A DNA stretch of 64,000 nt from Cercis canadensis (taxonomy: Eukaryota; Streptophyta; Magnoliopsida; Fabales; Fabaceae), in contig QAOA01007183.1 of the NCBI GenBank assembly GCA_003255065.1, forward strand, positions 1,823,478 to 1,887,477, read 5' to 3'. This document shows positions 48,909 through 59,754 of the stretch, piece by piece; within the stretch, counting starts at the first letter, position 1; each line of letters starts with the position of its first letter. Below the pieces are notes generated by a model. It searched no databases and was not told where the DNA came from. It worked only from the letters and a program-made list of their open reading frames with translations. The position numbers and the translations under genes were made by a program.

Positions 48909-51125
48909 CTAGGTTGTGTTTGGATGAGGTATTTGACAAATTATTGTGTATTTTAAATACATGTAATTGAAATGCAGCATTTCAAATACATGTATTTATA
49001 AAATACTTTGTTTGGATACACTCTTTTATCAAAAGAGTAATTTAACAATAATATTCAAAATTATTGATAGACATTACAAAGCCCCTTCAAATCACATTCT
49101 TTAATCAATAAAAGAAAAATATAAGAAAAAAACTTATAAAAAAAAAATCAATCACAAAAATATTTGCTAATACAAAATCTTAGAAGTGTTGGCTGGGGTG
49201 AATCATAGCTCATACAAGGCAGTACCAAAAAATATATAAGCATAAATCACTTCTTTCATTCCTCTAGAAACAAACAGAAAATTGCAATATCAAAGCAAGT
49301 TCCGCGAGAAGCTAATACAGAATCACCTCAGTTTAAATTTCTGTGGTTGAATTTCTTGATCAAAGTATCTATACATGGATTGCACTCAACATTTTCGTAA
49401 CAGCTTCCAGTTCTAAACCAATTAAATAACAGTTCATATTTGCTAATATAATCTAGTTTATGCTTCGTTATTGGCATGGACACCAATTCGAGCATTCCGA
49501 GTGGGTGAAGGTGGCGGCAATGGCTTCCTCTTTAACTTCATAACCCACAAGCTCTTATTTATGGATGCTTTCCATCTTTACAACTGGGAATCAATTTTCT
49601 GAAACTTGATCGTTTGCATAAGTATAACTATGTTGAGTCTTTCTCCAAATGAAGGGATGTGAAGGCAAAATAAACAGAAACTATCTACCATATCACAATG
49701 ACTAGAAATTAAGATAAACAAGATAAGATATTAACAACTAGCATCCTGACTCTTGAACTATTTAGATCTCTCACTGAGATGCTTACAGAACTATGGCAGT
49801 CAATGCATTAAGCAAATAGGTGTTATAAAAGAAAAATCAGGAAAAGAAAATTCAAGTTTATGTTTTAGCCAAATGTTAAAAAAATTATGTAAGAATATAG
49901 GATACAGGGCAAATTACAGCCCATATGGAGAAACCTTTTTCAAGTATCCTAGTGGGAGATTTTCAGATGGACGTCTTATCCAAGATTTTATTGGTAAGTT
50001 AATTAATGCATATTATTCTTCTTCTTGACTTGAGCTGCTGCAATTCAGTCAGACAGTTATCCAACGTTATTGCAGTTGAGCATGCAGGGCTGCCTCTAAT
50101 TCCACCATATTTACAACCAGGCTTCCATAACTATACTAATGGGGCAAATTTTGCACCAGCTGGTGCACTCATCAAGGATTGGTATGTCATCACTCTTTTT
50201 GTTCACACCTTTTAACAATTGCCTAATGTAAGTGTTGATTTCAGTGGACTAGAGTTAGTCATAGCCTCAAGTTGCCCTTCTCATTAAGTAATTTACCTTT
50301 AGATATCCAGCACTACATCTTTCAGGTCACAATCTTAGTTGTATCACTCAATATGCTTCTTTTCAAACAAGAAACTCAACTCATAGTAAGCCACTTTATG
50401 GAAAAATTCAAACAATTTTAGATAGTGTAAATGCAATATTTTTCATTCTATCAAACCAGGAAAAAGACAATTTCTTACTCAACACATCTAAGTCTCTTAC
50501 CAGCAAATATGGTCTAAACCAAACATTTGGAAACAGATTATAGAGCAAATATGGTCCCTAGAGAGAAGATCAGAATCAAACATGAAAACATAATAAGGAA
50601 ACTAAGGAAACAGATTATAGAGCAGAATCTAAGCACAAGTATCCAACCCAAAAATAGATTACAGAGCAGAATTCCCAAATCCTAATATGAAACAAGAATG
50701 CACGAGTGTCCAACCCAAAAAAAGCTATAAAGTGAAATACCCAACTCACTTTGGCAGCGGCGGTACTGGCTGGTGGAGGCCTTGGTGGCATCGATGCTGG
50801 CAAGCTGCGACGTTGGTGGCGATGATGTTGGCTGATGGCTGCGCACAAGCACGCGGTGCCGAGAGCATGGAGTTTCGGTGGGTCGAGGGAGGGGGAGGGG
50901 TATCGGGCTTAGTAGAAAAAAAAAAAAAAAGAATTTCAAATACACACTAAAAATAGTGAATTTGAAATACATCATATTAAAATTTTAAAATACACTATAA
51001 AAATACATTAGAATTTTAGAAATACTTTAAAAAATTACACAAACAGTGTAATTTAAAATTTATATTTTAAATACACTCTACAAATACATTACATTCTACA
51101 AATATCTCATCCGAACACAACCCTA
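48909..51125. mobile_element. 2.2-kb TIR element carrying GDSL-lipase exon fragments
   Basis: The ends are GGTTGTGTTTGGATGAGG at 48912 and its inverse at 51122 (22 of 24 positions agree), flanked by CTA at 48909-48911 and 51123-51125. The subterminal DNA on both sides is rich in AAATACA/TGTATTT words. A 3-bp duplication and GG-starting TIRs suggest PIF/Harbinger relatives, although CTA is not the usual TWA target, so the superfamily stays open. No transposase is visible. The interior carries a GDSL esterase/lipase fragment (49901-50181) and a GC-richer segment at about 50750-50900, both unlike the AT-rich ends, which fits captured host DNA (Pack-type). Confidence 0.65.
49901..50181 (+). pseudogene. 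Captured GDSL esterase/lipase exon fragments
   Basis: Exon A (about 49901-49993) reads NYSPYGETFFKYPSGRFSDG and on to LIQDFI. Exon B (50076-50181) reads VEHAGLPLIPPYLQPGFHN and on to NGANFAPAGAL. These match, in the right order, the region just after the catalytic GDS block of plant GDSL lipases. A GTAAGT donor (49994) and a TGCAG acceptor (50071-50075) join them in phase, so the fragment was copied with its intron. The catalytic Ser block, the rest of the protein and the Asp-His end are missing. Upstream, the frame runs on from 49753 with unrelated residues. It lies inside the 2.2-kb TIR element. Confidence 0.8.
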
Positions 51126-52410
51126 ATGAACCAAATAATTACATAGTAACCCATAAAAACAAGTTTATTTCGAAAACAGTTGCGTGCCTCAAAATATTGT
51201 TGTGACATTGTTAAGCCCATAAAACAATGAATCTATTATTTTTTTGGTTATTCAGTAAGCATAAAAAAAAAAATAAAAAAATTCAAGTATTAAAATCATT
51301 GATATCACAAAAGAAAATGCGTTAACATCATTAATGTGAGTATCTTACCTTAGAGCATAGCGGCTATATTTAGATCCTATTGAAATAGGAAGGGGCTATG
51401 AGAATATGATGAGTGATTATGTTATATTGTTCATATTCTAATAAGAACAAATCAATCTATGAAGAAATTCATTAATTGAACATAACTCACTTTTTTTTTT
51501 TTAAACAATGAGTCAATGATAGGATATTTATATACAAAAAATGTTATTTTGTTTTTGTATTAATTTGTTGTGATATTATGATTGTTATGAACCCTATAAT
51601 AAGTATATTTTTTTACTAATTAAACACATATTTTATATTAAAAAACTGTACATTACCATAGGGTAATTTTGTAATTGTAATTCCAATTTATAATAGGTAT
51701 TATTATATATATTCAACAAAAAGAACAGTTTATGGAATCCTAAATTTTTTATTTATTTATTACAAAGGGTGTTATGTTACATCTTTGGTATGCATATAAG
51801 TTATATCTTAATTATTTTTTTCCATAATTTTAGTTTTACACTATATTATTTTAACATAATTGATATAATTTAAATTTTATTAGGTTTACATAAATTTTTT
51901 TAGTATAACTCCAACATTAATTCAATAATTAAACAGTTTATAGTTGAGTGATATTGAAATCATTATTAAAATTTGTAAATTTTATGTTGAAATCTAAAAT
52001 TATAACTAAAATTATAAAAAAAAAAAAATTTAATATAATATAAAATTAAATAATATAAAAAAATTACAAATATAACTTATATCAACAGTCCGTTGTTACT
52101 AACCAGCTCCTGCGTCATGCCCAAAAACCAAAAAATTACACGTGATTTGTTTTTCCCTGCTGAATTCACGTATTGCAACTTTTACATTTTTTCGTGGAAC
52201 AGAAAAGACAGAAAGTCTGAAAAAGTGAAAAGGACAGAGAAGAGAGAACGTTACTCTGCCCGTTTGCCGCCAGGCTTATTACAGCAGAAAATGCTTTAAA
52301 ATTAAATCACTGTGACAGCAATCTGGGCCCATAAACAGTATCCTAATTCTTGGGGATTCAGGCCAAAAAAAAAAAAATGATCAGCCATACTTCTCTGATT
52401 CCCTTCCCTG
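51126..52410. other. Intergenic, AT-rich, upstream of the first thaumatin-like gene
   Basis: Low-complexity A/T sequence to about 52080; then the proximal promoter of the thaumatin-like gene. I see no gene or bounded repeat. Confidence 0.5.
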
Positions 52411-52420
52411 TTTATAAATA
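52411..52420 (+). promoter_or_regulatory. TATA box of the first thaumatin-like gene
   Basis: TTTATAAATA at 52411-52420 lies about 175 bases before the ATG at 52593, leaving room for a leader of about 145 nt. Confidence 0.55.
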
Positions 52421-52505
52421 CCCATCACCCGCTTCTTTGTTCGGCCTCACAACACTAATTACCCAAGAGAAGAAGAATTTGGATAACTGTTTCCGCAGCT
52501 CCACC

Positions 52506-52530
52506 TTCTTCTTCTTCTTCTTCTTCTTCT
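52506..52530 (+). repeat. (TTC)n microsatellite in the leader
   Basis: Eight TTC units in a row in the probable 5' UTR of the first thaumatin-like gene. Pyrimidine-rich leaders are frequent in plant genes. Confidence 0.85.
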
Positions 52531-52592
52531 CATTCTCATTTTTTCTGACTATATTCCCTAGTACTAGTATATCTTATTTAGTAAGCTCCACT

Positions 52593-54660
52593 ATGGCTCA
52601 GCTAACACGATTATTTTCGTTTCTATTAACACTTCATCTATCAGTATCAGGTAATTCAAAATGAATTTGTAGTGGCATCAAAACTGAAAAGATAAAAAAA
52701 AAAACGTTGCTGGTTCTGATTTTGCTCTCCCATTAATTCTGCGTCTGATCTGACGTATATATATATATTTTTCCAAATACAATTGCAGGAGTAATTTCAA
52801 CGACATTCACAATAGTGAACAAATGTGACTACACAGTATGGCCAGGCATTCTTTCAAACGCTGGAGTTGCTCCTCTTCCCACCACCGGCTTCGTTCTTCA
52901 AACGGGTGAGTCCAAGACAATCAACGCACCCACCTCTTGGGGAGGTCGCTTCTGGGGTCGAACTAGCTGCACCCAAGACTCCACCGGCAAGTTTTCCTGT
53001 GTCACTGGTGACTGCGGATCAGGGAAGCTAGAATGCTCCGGAAAAGGAGCCATACCACCAGCCACCTTGGCCGAATTCACTTTAGACGGATCTGGTGGCC
53101 TTGATTTCTTCGATGTCAGCTTGGTAGACGGCTATAACGTCCCTATGCTGGTTGTTCCCCAAGGTGGTTCCGGCACCAATTGCACAACCACCGGTTGCGT
53201 TGTGGATCTGAACGGCGCGTGTCCTTCAGAGCTCAAGGTTATGAGCGTGGATAACAAACAAGGCGTGGCGTGCAAGAGCGCATGCGAAGCCTTCGGCTCT
53301 CCCCAATACTGTTGCAGTGGCGCGTATGGTACTCCAGACACTTGCAAGCCGTCTTCCTACTCTCAGATCTTCAAGAGCGCTTGCCCACGCGCCTACAGTT
53401 ATGCATACGATGATAAGACTAGCACCTTCACATGTGCCTCCGCAGATTATACCATCTCCTTTTGTCCCGCCCCTAACACCAGGTTAGATTTTTACCACCC
53501 TCCCTTCCGCACTTTAGGCTTTATTTATTTATTATGGAAATTTCTTAGATATATATATATATATTATTAAATATAAAATGTAATTTATTTAATTTTTTAA
53601 ACAAATTTAAAAATAATTAACTTATATATATATCATTTATTTAATTGTTAAGGGTAATTTCGTCCAACTGAAAGGTTATAGCCTAATAGGCTGGGAATAT
53701 GATCGTTGGGCTGTCACCTTTATATTTAATCTTTTTATGGCCCAACTTTTTCACTTGGATAAAGACAGAAGAACTGCTATTGGATCTTGAGTCAATTATG
53801 GCATCAATGATGGTTGTCTTGGCAAATTCATGTGGCTTGAGATCCGTAGCTCTACAGCGATACCCGATATGGAATATAAACGAGCGCATATATTTGTTGT
53901 TTACGTAATTGCTTCGGAAGCAACTGAGATTAGATTCACGTTCTCACTTTTGAATTTGTGAAGAAACCACAAGAAGGTAAAAAATGGAGACTATATTTGC
54001 AAGCAATCCACTCAGAACTCGCTAGTAACAGCAGTGAATTTCTCTCTACACTATACACTCTACACTCTACACTCTACACTCTACACTCTACACTCTACAC
54101 CCTACAGAGTAGAATGCAAATTCTCTTCCTCCCAGAATTCCATCTTCGTGTAATGGTATCCGAGGGGAGGGGACCATATCGGAACCAAAGATGCTGAGTT
54201 GCTATTATTTTACTCCCGCATCTTGAGAATTAATTAAACGCACATGGGTTTCACTTATTCTTAGGCATGCACACATGCCAAAGCCTATAGATTCATCACC
54301 ACTAGCATTAAGTAACGCTTAGTGGTTAAATGAAATCCAGGACCGTTACACAAATCATATTGTGACACGTTCATTATCCGTCTTTTTCTTTGTTCTTATT
54401 TTTGGTAGAAATGGTTTTAACATTTATTTTTTCAATTGTGGTTTTGCAGTCAGAAAGCGTCGCAGGAGCAAAACACGACATCGGATAACACTGCCTCTGG
54501 CTCCTCGCTGCCTAACAACAGCACAACAATGGTATATGAAGGTTCTTTGGATCAAAGTGACATATCATGGGCCACGTGTACCAACGTGTTGGAATCCCAA
54601 GCTATGGCCGGCATTGTCAGCATCGCAGTGGCCATTTGGCGGTTGAGCCAGCTCTTCTAA
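52593..54660 (+). CDS. Thaumatin-like protein (PR-5 family) with hydrophobic C-terminal tail
   Basis: Three exons, 52593-52650, 52789-53482 and 54450-54660, join in frame into 320 residues. The first exon encodes a signal peptide (MAQLTRLFSFLLTLHLSVSG). Exon 2 holds the whole thaumatin domain: FTIVNKCDYTVWPGIL, GRFWGRTSC, a GDCGSGKLECSG block, the DFFDVSLVDGYN signature and many paired cysteines (CKSACEAF, YCCSGAYG, CKPSSYSQIFKSACP). The REDDD acidic-cleft residues appear present. Exon 3 adds a Ser/Thr/Asn/Gln-rich stalk and a hydrophobic tail (GIVSIAVAIWRLSQLF), which fits a GPI anchor signal. Secreted wall or defence-type protein; glucan binding is known for the family, but activity here is inferred. 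The start is the ATG after the CT-rich leader; the frame extends upstream without fitting a signal peptide. It is a paralogue of the gene at 62093. Confidence 0.93.
54046..54107 (+). repeat. Heptamer minisatellite (CTACACT)n
   Basis: About 8.9 consecutive copies of CTACACT; one unit begins with A instead of C, and the last full unit ends in C. It lies in the 967-bp second intron of the first thaumatin-like gene. Copy-number differences between individuals would be expected. Confidence 0.9.
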
Positions 54661-57600
54661 CCTGTTTCTTCAACATTTTGCACAGGGCCAAGGCCCATAA
54701 AAGCTTTTGACGCACCTGTCCGCCACGTCTCGGGGTAAGGGGAGTGTGGTGGACCCTACAATGCTTGTCTACCTTCATTGCCTAGCATGGGCCATGTGAC
54801 ATGAGTAGGGCCCACAGCATTGGCTGTGGTGACGATGATGTGAGTCATTAAGGGAAAGCCCACCCGTCGATTGAAGCCTACGACCCTACTACAACTCTTG
54901 CTTTTTTGTCCTAAACTCCACTCTACAAACAAGTGTTGTAGACATTGAATGTTGAAGGGTACAGTGGCGAAGACCCCACGAAATTAAACTAGATATAAGG
55001 TAGTGATTAGTGAGGGAAACGAGAGGTTCATTTATTTCTTTTTTTTTTTAGAGAAATAGGTATACGCATTATATAATTCTTTATATTGTGGGCGATGGGA
55101 TTCTTTTATTGGTTGGGAAATGTATGACTATAATACTTTGATTACCATGTTTGGGGCGAAGTGCGAACCACCAAAGGAATTGGATTTGTATTTTATCTGA
55201 AAGCGATTTCCCGCATATAATAACTCAATTTGTTATCATATAACACCATATTTTCTAGATATAATAAACTTTATTGTTATTAAATGGGCCAAAAAGCGCA
55301 ATGGTGAAAGACCGGATAACATAAATTAAATCTCAAGTCTACAATATTTTTTGATGTGATGGTGTTGATGATCAAGCAACAATTGAGCAATTATAAGAAT
55401 GATTAGCAATAAAAAAAAATTGGGTAATTCCCAAGTGTCTCCCTTTTTCCAGAGAGGCAACATTTGGAGTTTTTGAAGTTTCACGTATGACCTTGTTTGG
55501 ATGCATCAACAATCAACATCGGCTTTTTGGACCGCTCTAATTGCAATACGTAACATCCTTTAGTGTGAGTGGTGTGAATGTGCAAACTGCAATCAACTCG
55601 CAACCAAGTGTCTTTTATCTTTAAATATTTTCCTTTTAGATTATATTATCATCACTATATGGCTCACCTATTCCATGCCATGATTGATCGATCGTATATA
55701 TCTTATCCTCCACCTGCAATTTGATATTTCTTGTTATAGCTTATTGCCAAGCTTCTCTCTCTTGATTTTTTTTGAAAGAGAAACTCGAGAAGGACGATAG
55801 GGACGCATAGCAGGCTTTATGGAATATATAATTTCTTTTATTGTCCTAGTAAAATAGGACAACCTTCATTCGTGATGGTTGAATTCAATGACCCACCATT
55901 TTATATTTTAATTTCGGCTGCTTGAACCACTTTTAACACCATCCTAGTAAAGTCAAACATAAACATGGGTTTTTATTTGATTAATGATCCTTTGATTTTA
56001 CATGCTCAAATATGAATAGTTCAAGTTTAGAGATCATGTTTCTGGACTGAAATAGATTCCCGTTGATAAGGCAGGTACCTAATGGCTAATGGTATCATTA
56101 TATTGGTTCAATATCAATTAGTATTCATTAGGCATTATTAGGCTTGTGGCTGAATTGACAGCTCACTATCCACAATTGGGCATACAAGTGTTTGGAAGCA
56201 AGTTTATGATTATTTGGTCATCAATATTCAGAGACACCATTTCACTTTACCTAACTAATATGTTGTGGGTCGCGCATGGCAACTTTCGTCATCCTTGTGG
56301 TCGCGTGCTAATCCATGCCACCATGCCAGAACGGTGTGCACGCTCAGACTCAGAGTTTGAGACTTTCTTTTATAGACTCGTGCGGCCAATGGGTTACATT
56401 ATTTATACAATTTTGAGTATGAGTTGGACCCGTCCCATTGGTTAATTTGGTCTTGGATTGAGTTGGAATGAGACATTAAAAATTTAAATTCCGTCATGCC
56501 ACATAATTTATATTGTAAATAAATGTTAATATAGTAATACACAATTAATAATTTATATGAATTTTAAATTAAATACACGATTTAAATCTCTATAACATGA
56601 AGAATTCAAATTCTCTGCATATGATACTTTTGCAGTCAAAGCACTGGGTAACATGTTTCGTCACGGTTTCTCCCAAATTTGCTTTTGTCTAACAATTAAC
56701 ATCGCAATCATTGATTTAATGTTGACAGTAGATTGATGGTATAAAAAATCAAAGCAAGAATAGCGGCTGGAATATTCACCTTGTGATTTGGTCTTAGAAC
56801 AGAGAACACATGGACAAAGCACAACAGTTTGGTATTTCATGAATGTTGAACTCTAAGCTTGCTAAATGCTATGCACCCATTAAAGTGGATAATGATGGGC
56901 AAGAATTAATGGCATTGCGTCCGCTGACCCGCCGCTCACTGCATAAATGACTAGTTTTGTGTTCTTACGTGAACGTGAGTTTCGACGGGATGCTTCTTCA
57001 CGAAACCAATTATTTAATCAAACTAATCAACCAAACTTGTGAGTCGTGACATTCACAGATTAAGAATAATCCCTTTTGATTATGAAACTAACAAAGATAA
57101 GATAACAAGATTCTGACGACTGCAGTCACAAAATGAATTGTTACTTGAGAGTTTTTTTTGACTTTTTTTGCTAATTCCTCCTCCATCACCTTCAAGTCCA
57201 AACTCAAACAGTTTTCAGTTGTCACACTGGGCCACATCATCAGTCATTCAAATCCTGGATGAGCTGGGCTCACAGAAATTTACAAGCCAGTTGGACTTAC
57301 TGAAGAATAAGTCTAGGAGCATTTCTAATTTCTGTCATTTTCTGGGCCAACAAATAATAACATGTTAATTGGGCCCAGAATGATATAATTCCTTTTATTG
57401 TTGGGCCCCCACCAAGAGTGGACCGTCTGTTTAAGCCCCAAAAGGAAGAAGGACAGTGGCTCAATTTATGAAAGCAAATTAGTGAGACATCCAGGGCATT
57501 GGCATTGGCATTGGCCCCGATGTGCAGAATCCAAATCTAAAATTTCATGTTCATGCAGTCATTGCAGTGTATATGAGAAGGCGAGCCCTAAGCTACAACA

Positions 57601-59209
57601 CCCCACCTCCAAAAAGGGGGTGTAGCACTACGTATCCCCCTCTTTAAATCTCAGCCGTTTGATGAAGTCATAGCATCATTAACCAAAACAGGTCAACCGG
57701 TTCAATTGGTTCTAGCATCATGTGTTTTAATCTGAAACCAAATGAAGTTGAAATAACGTTTAATGACTTTTATTTATCAGCTTTTTTTTATTATTATTAT
57801 TGTTTTCTTTATTTTTAGAAACTTTATTTATTTTATTTTCTATACAAGTTTAATTTATTTTTCGTTTGTTAAATCGAGACAAAATTACTAGTTTCTTTCG
57901 TGCTTTCCATATTACAAAAATGGCTCAAACTTGTTATCCCCTGACTTTGTCTCTCCGTTCTGTTTTTTTCATACATTTCTTTCTCTTTTCTTTTACATTT
58001 CCTTCCTTTCCATTTTGCTAGTAAAATAAATAAACAACTAACCTCCAATTAAAATTGCTCGTGCTTGTATGAATATCTTTTTTTTTTCCCTAACTTTATG
58101 CGAATCTTTTGCAGCCTACCACGTGAACCCACATCCTAGGGTTATATCCTTAATTAGAAACGACATCGATCATTATTTTGCATCAAGGGGGAAAGTAAAG
58201 TCCACTGAAGCAGCTTGTTCTTGTTGTTGACACAAATTGAATGGGAAGAAGAAAAAAAAAGGAAAAATAAAGTTAAGCTACCAAAGGTATCAATTATTTA
58301 AACGTGGTACTTTCCACGACAGATAAAAAATGTTACAAATCAATGAATGTTGAAAGAACTATTTCTGATTTATTGGATAGAAAGTGCTTGTTGACTCCTT
58401 TTCAATGGAAAAATTTCAGAGAGACGACATAAAAGTCTAAAGAAATTAATAAACTAGCTAGAGAAGCTTAATTAATTGATATTAACAGAAAAAGGGGAAA
58501 CGTTATTAATATATATATGAATCAAGCATTACACTTGATCAGATATATATGTGATATGAAATAGGATTGAGAAGACATATTATATGTGTTCTAAAATCCA
58601 TATTTCTGAAAGGTACAGCGCTGAAATCTGAATTTTTATGCACATGCAGTGGAAGTGGAACACAACATATGAATATCACTTTATACATGAACGTGCAGCG
58701 TAGACATTCCACTTTTGCATGTCAGCAGAACGTGTTGCTTAAAAGTTATTCGATGAAGTACGTACTTGCTTTGCAAAAGTCAACCTTTTTTTCCTCCCTT
58801 TAATGGGGTTTGTCAGAAATCTGATAATCATAACCCAGAAAAAGAAAAAAGAATGTACTTCTTATATTTTTTTTTTTTATAATTTTCTTCTTTTACGTAT
58901 TGGAATATAGGGGTGTGATCTACAGTCAGTTTTAGGGGTTAGACTAACTGAGCCAGTCAAGAAAACATTGCAAAAATCTACCGGAAACCAAATCGATGGT
59001 GTGAACCAAGCCAAACCGGAAGTGGTTTAGTTAAACAGTTAGAATTCCATTTTTAGGCTTTGAAACTCTGGGGCTTTTAAATGGCTAATGCAAGTTAGAG
59101 CCCATATCTTCCGAACTATAAAAGTAGCCTTCTATTTTGCAATTGGTCCCTTGAAATCGGGAAAATAGACAAGTAGCCCGCACGCAAAATAGTTAAAAAG
59201 AAAGGAGAT
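54661..59209. other. Intergenic between the thaumatin-like genes, no supported gene
   Basis: 54661-55000 is the 3' flank of the first thaumatin-like gene. The rest is AT-rich, with short open frames (for example 56146-56445) lacking any recognised domain. I see no RNA gene, LTR pair or clear TIR element before the tRNA. Confidence 0.5.
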
Positions 59210-59293
59210 TGTCAGAAGTGGGATTTGAACCCACGCCCTCTCACGAGGACCAGAACTTGAGTCTGGCGCCTTAGACCACTCGGCCATCCTGAC
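59210..59293 (-). tRNA. trnL-CAA: tRNA-Leu (CAA)
   Basis: Read on the minus strand, a complete class II tRNA of 83 nt plus the discriminator base: acceptor GTCAGGA paired with TTCTGAC, D-arm GGCCGAGTGG, anticodon stem CCAGA/TCTGG around the loop CTCAAGT (anticodon CAA), a long variable arm and the T-loop GGTTCAAATCC. A run of T follows downstream (about 59195 on the plus strand shows the A run), which can end Pol III transcription. There is no intron. It is a nuclear cytosolic-type gene and decodes UUG. Confidence 0.95.
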
Positions 59294-59325
59294 TTCCTAT
59301 GAATAATTGGTAATTATTTTTTTTA

Positions 59326-59754
59326 TTTAAATGTAATTTGGATGAATTTTGAACCAATCCCTATAATATTTTATTTTATTTTTTCTTTTGAGATCCTTAT
59401 AGTTTTAATTTTTTTTAATTGAGTCCCTACCGTTATCCCAAATTATAAATTCATTAATTTAATGCTCACATAACAAACAGTTTGTTTTTATGATAATAAA
59501 ATAAGAGAAAAGATGATGCGGTGATAATTTTGTGCTACTTTGGCATCACATCAACTTCTTTTATTGTCATATAGACAAATCGTTTGTCATATAAGCACTA
59601 AACTAACAAATTTATAATTTGGAGTAACAACATGAACCTAATTAAAAAAAATTCAAACTATAAAGACCTCAAAAGAAAAAAAAAATAAAAATAAAAACTA
59701 TAAAGACCTAATTTAAAATTCATTCAAATTATAAGGACTTCTAGTACATTTAAA
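59326..59754. mobile_element. Long-hairpin (foldback) element next to the tRNA-Leu gene
   Basis: The left half from TTTAAATGTA (59326) is an imperfect inverted copy of the right half, ending TACATTTAAA (59754). The arms are about 200 bases each, with matching words such as TCTTTTGAG, CTTATAGTTT, CCAAATTATAAAT and ACAAAC. No coding capacity. Structure and size fit a MULE- or foldback-type MITE. The target duplication is not clear. It begins 33 bases from the 5' end of the tRNA gene. Confidence 0.7.

Noticed and set aside
50687..50950. GC-richer open frames on both strands inside the TIR element
   Set aside because: Simple Gly/Trp- or Pro/Ser-rich translations without domains; probably captured non-coding or shuffled host DNA.
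54046..54107. CRISPR-like short regular repeats
   Set aside because: Direct 7-base tandem units without spacers in a plant intron; an ordinary minisatellite.
56146..56445. Open frame of 99 codons between the thaumatin-like genes
   Set aside because: No domain, no splice context and no promoter-like features; consistent with chance.
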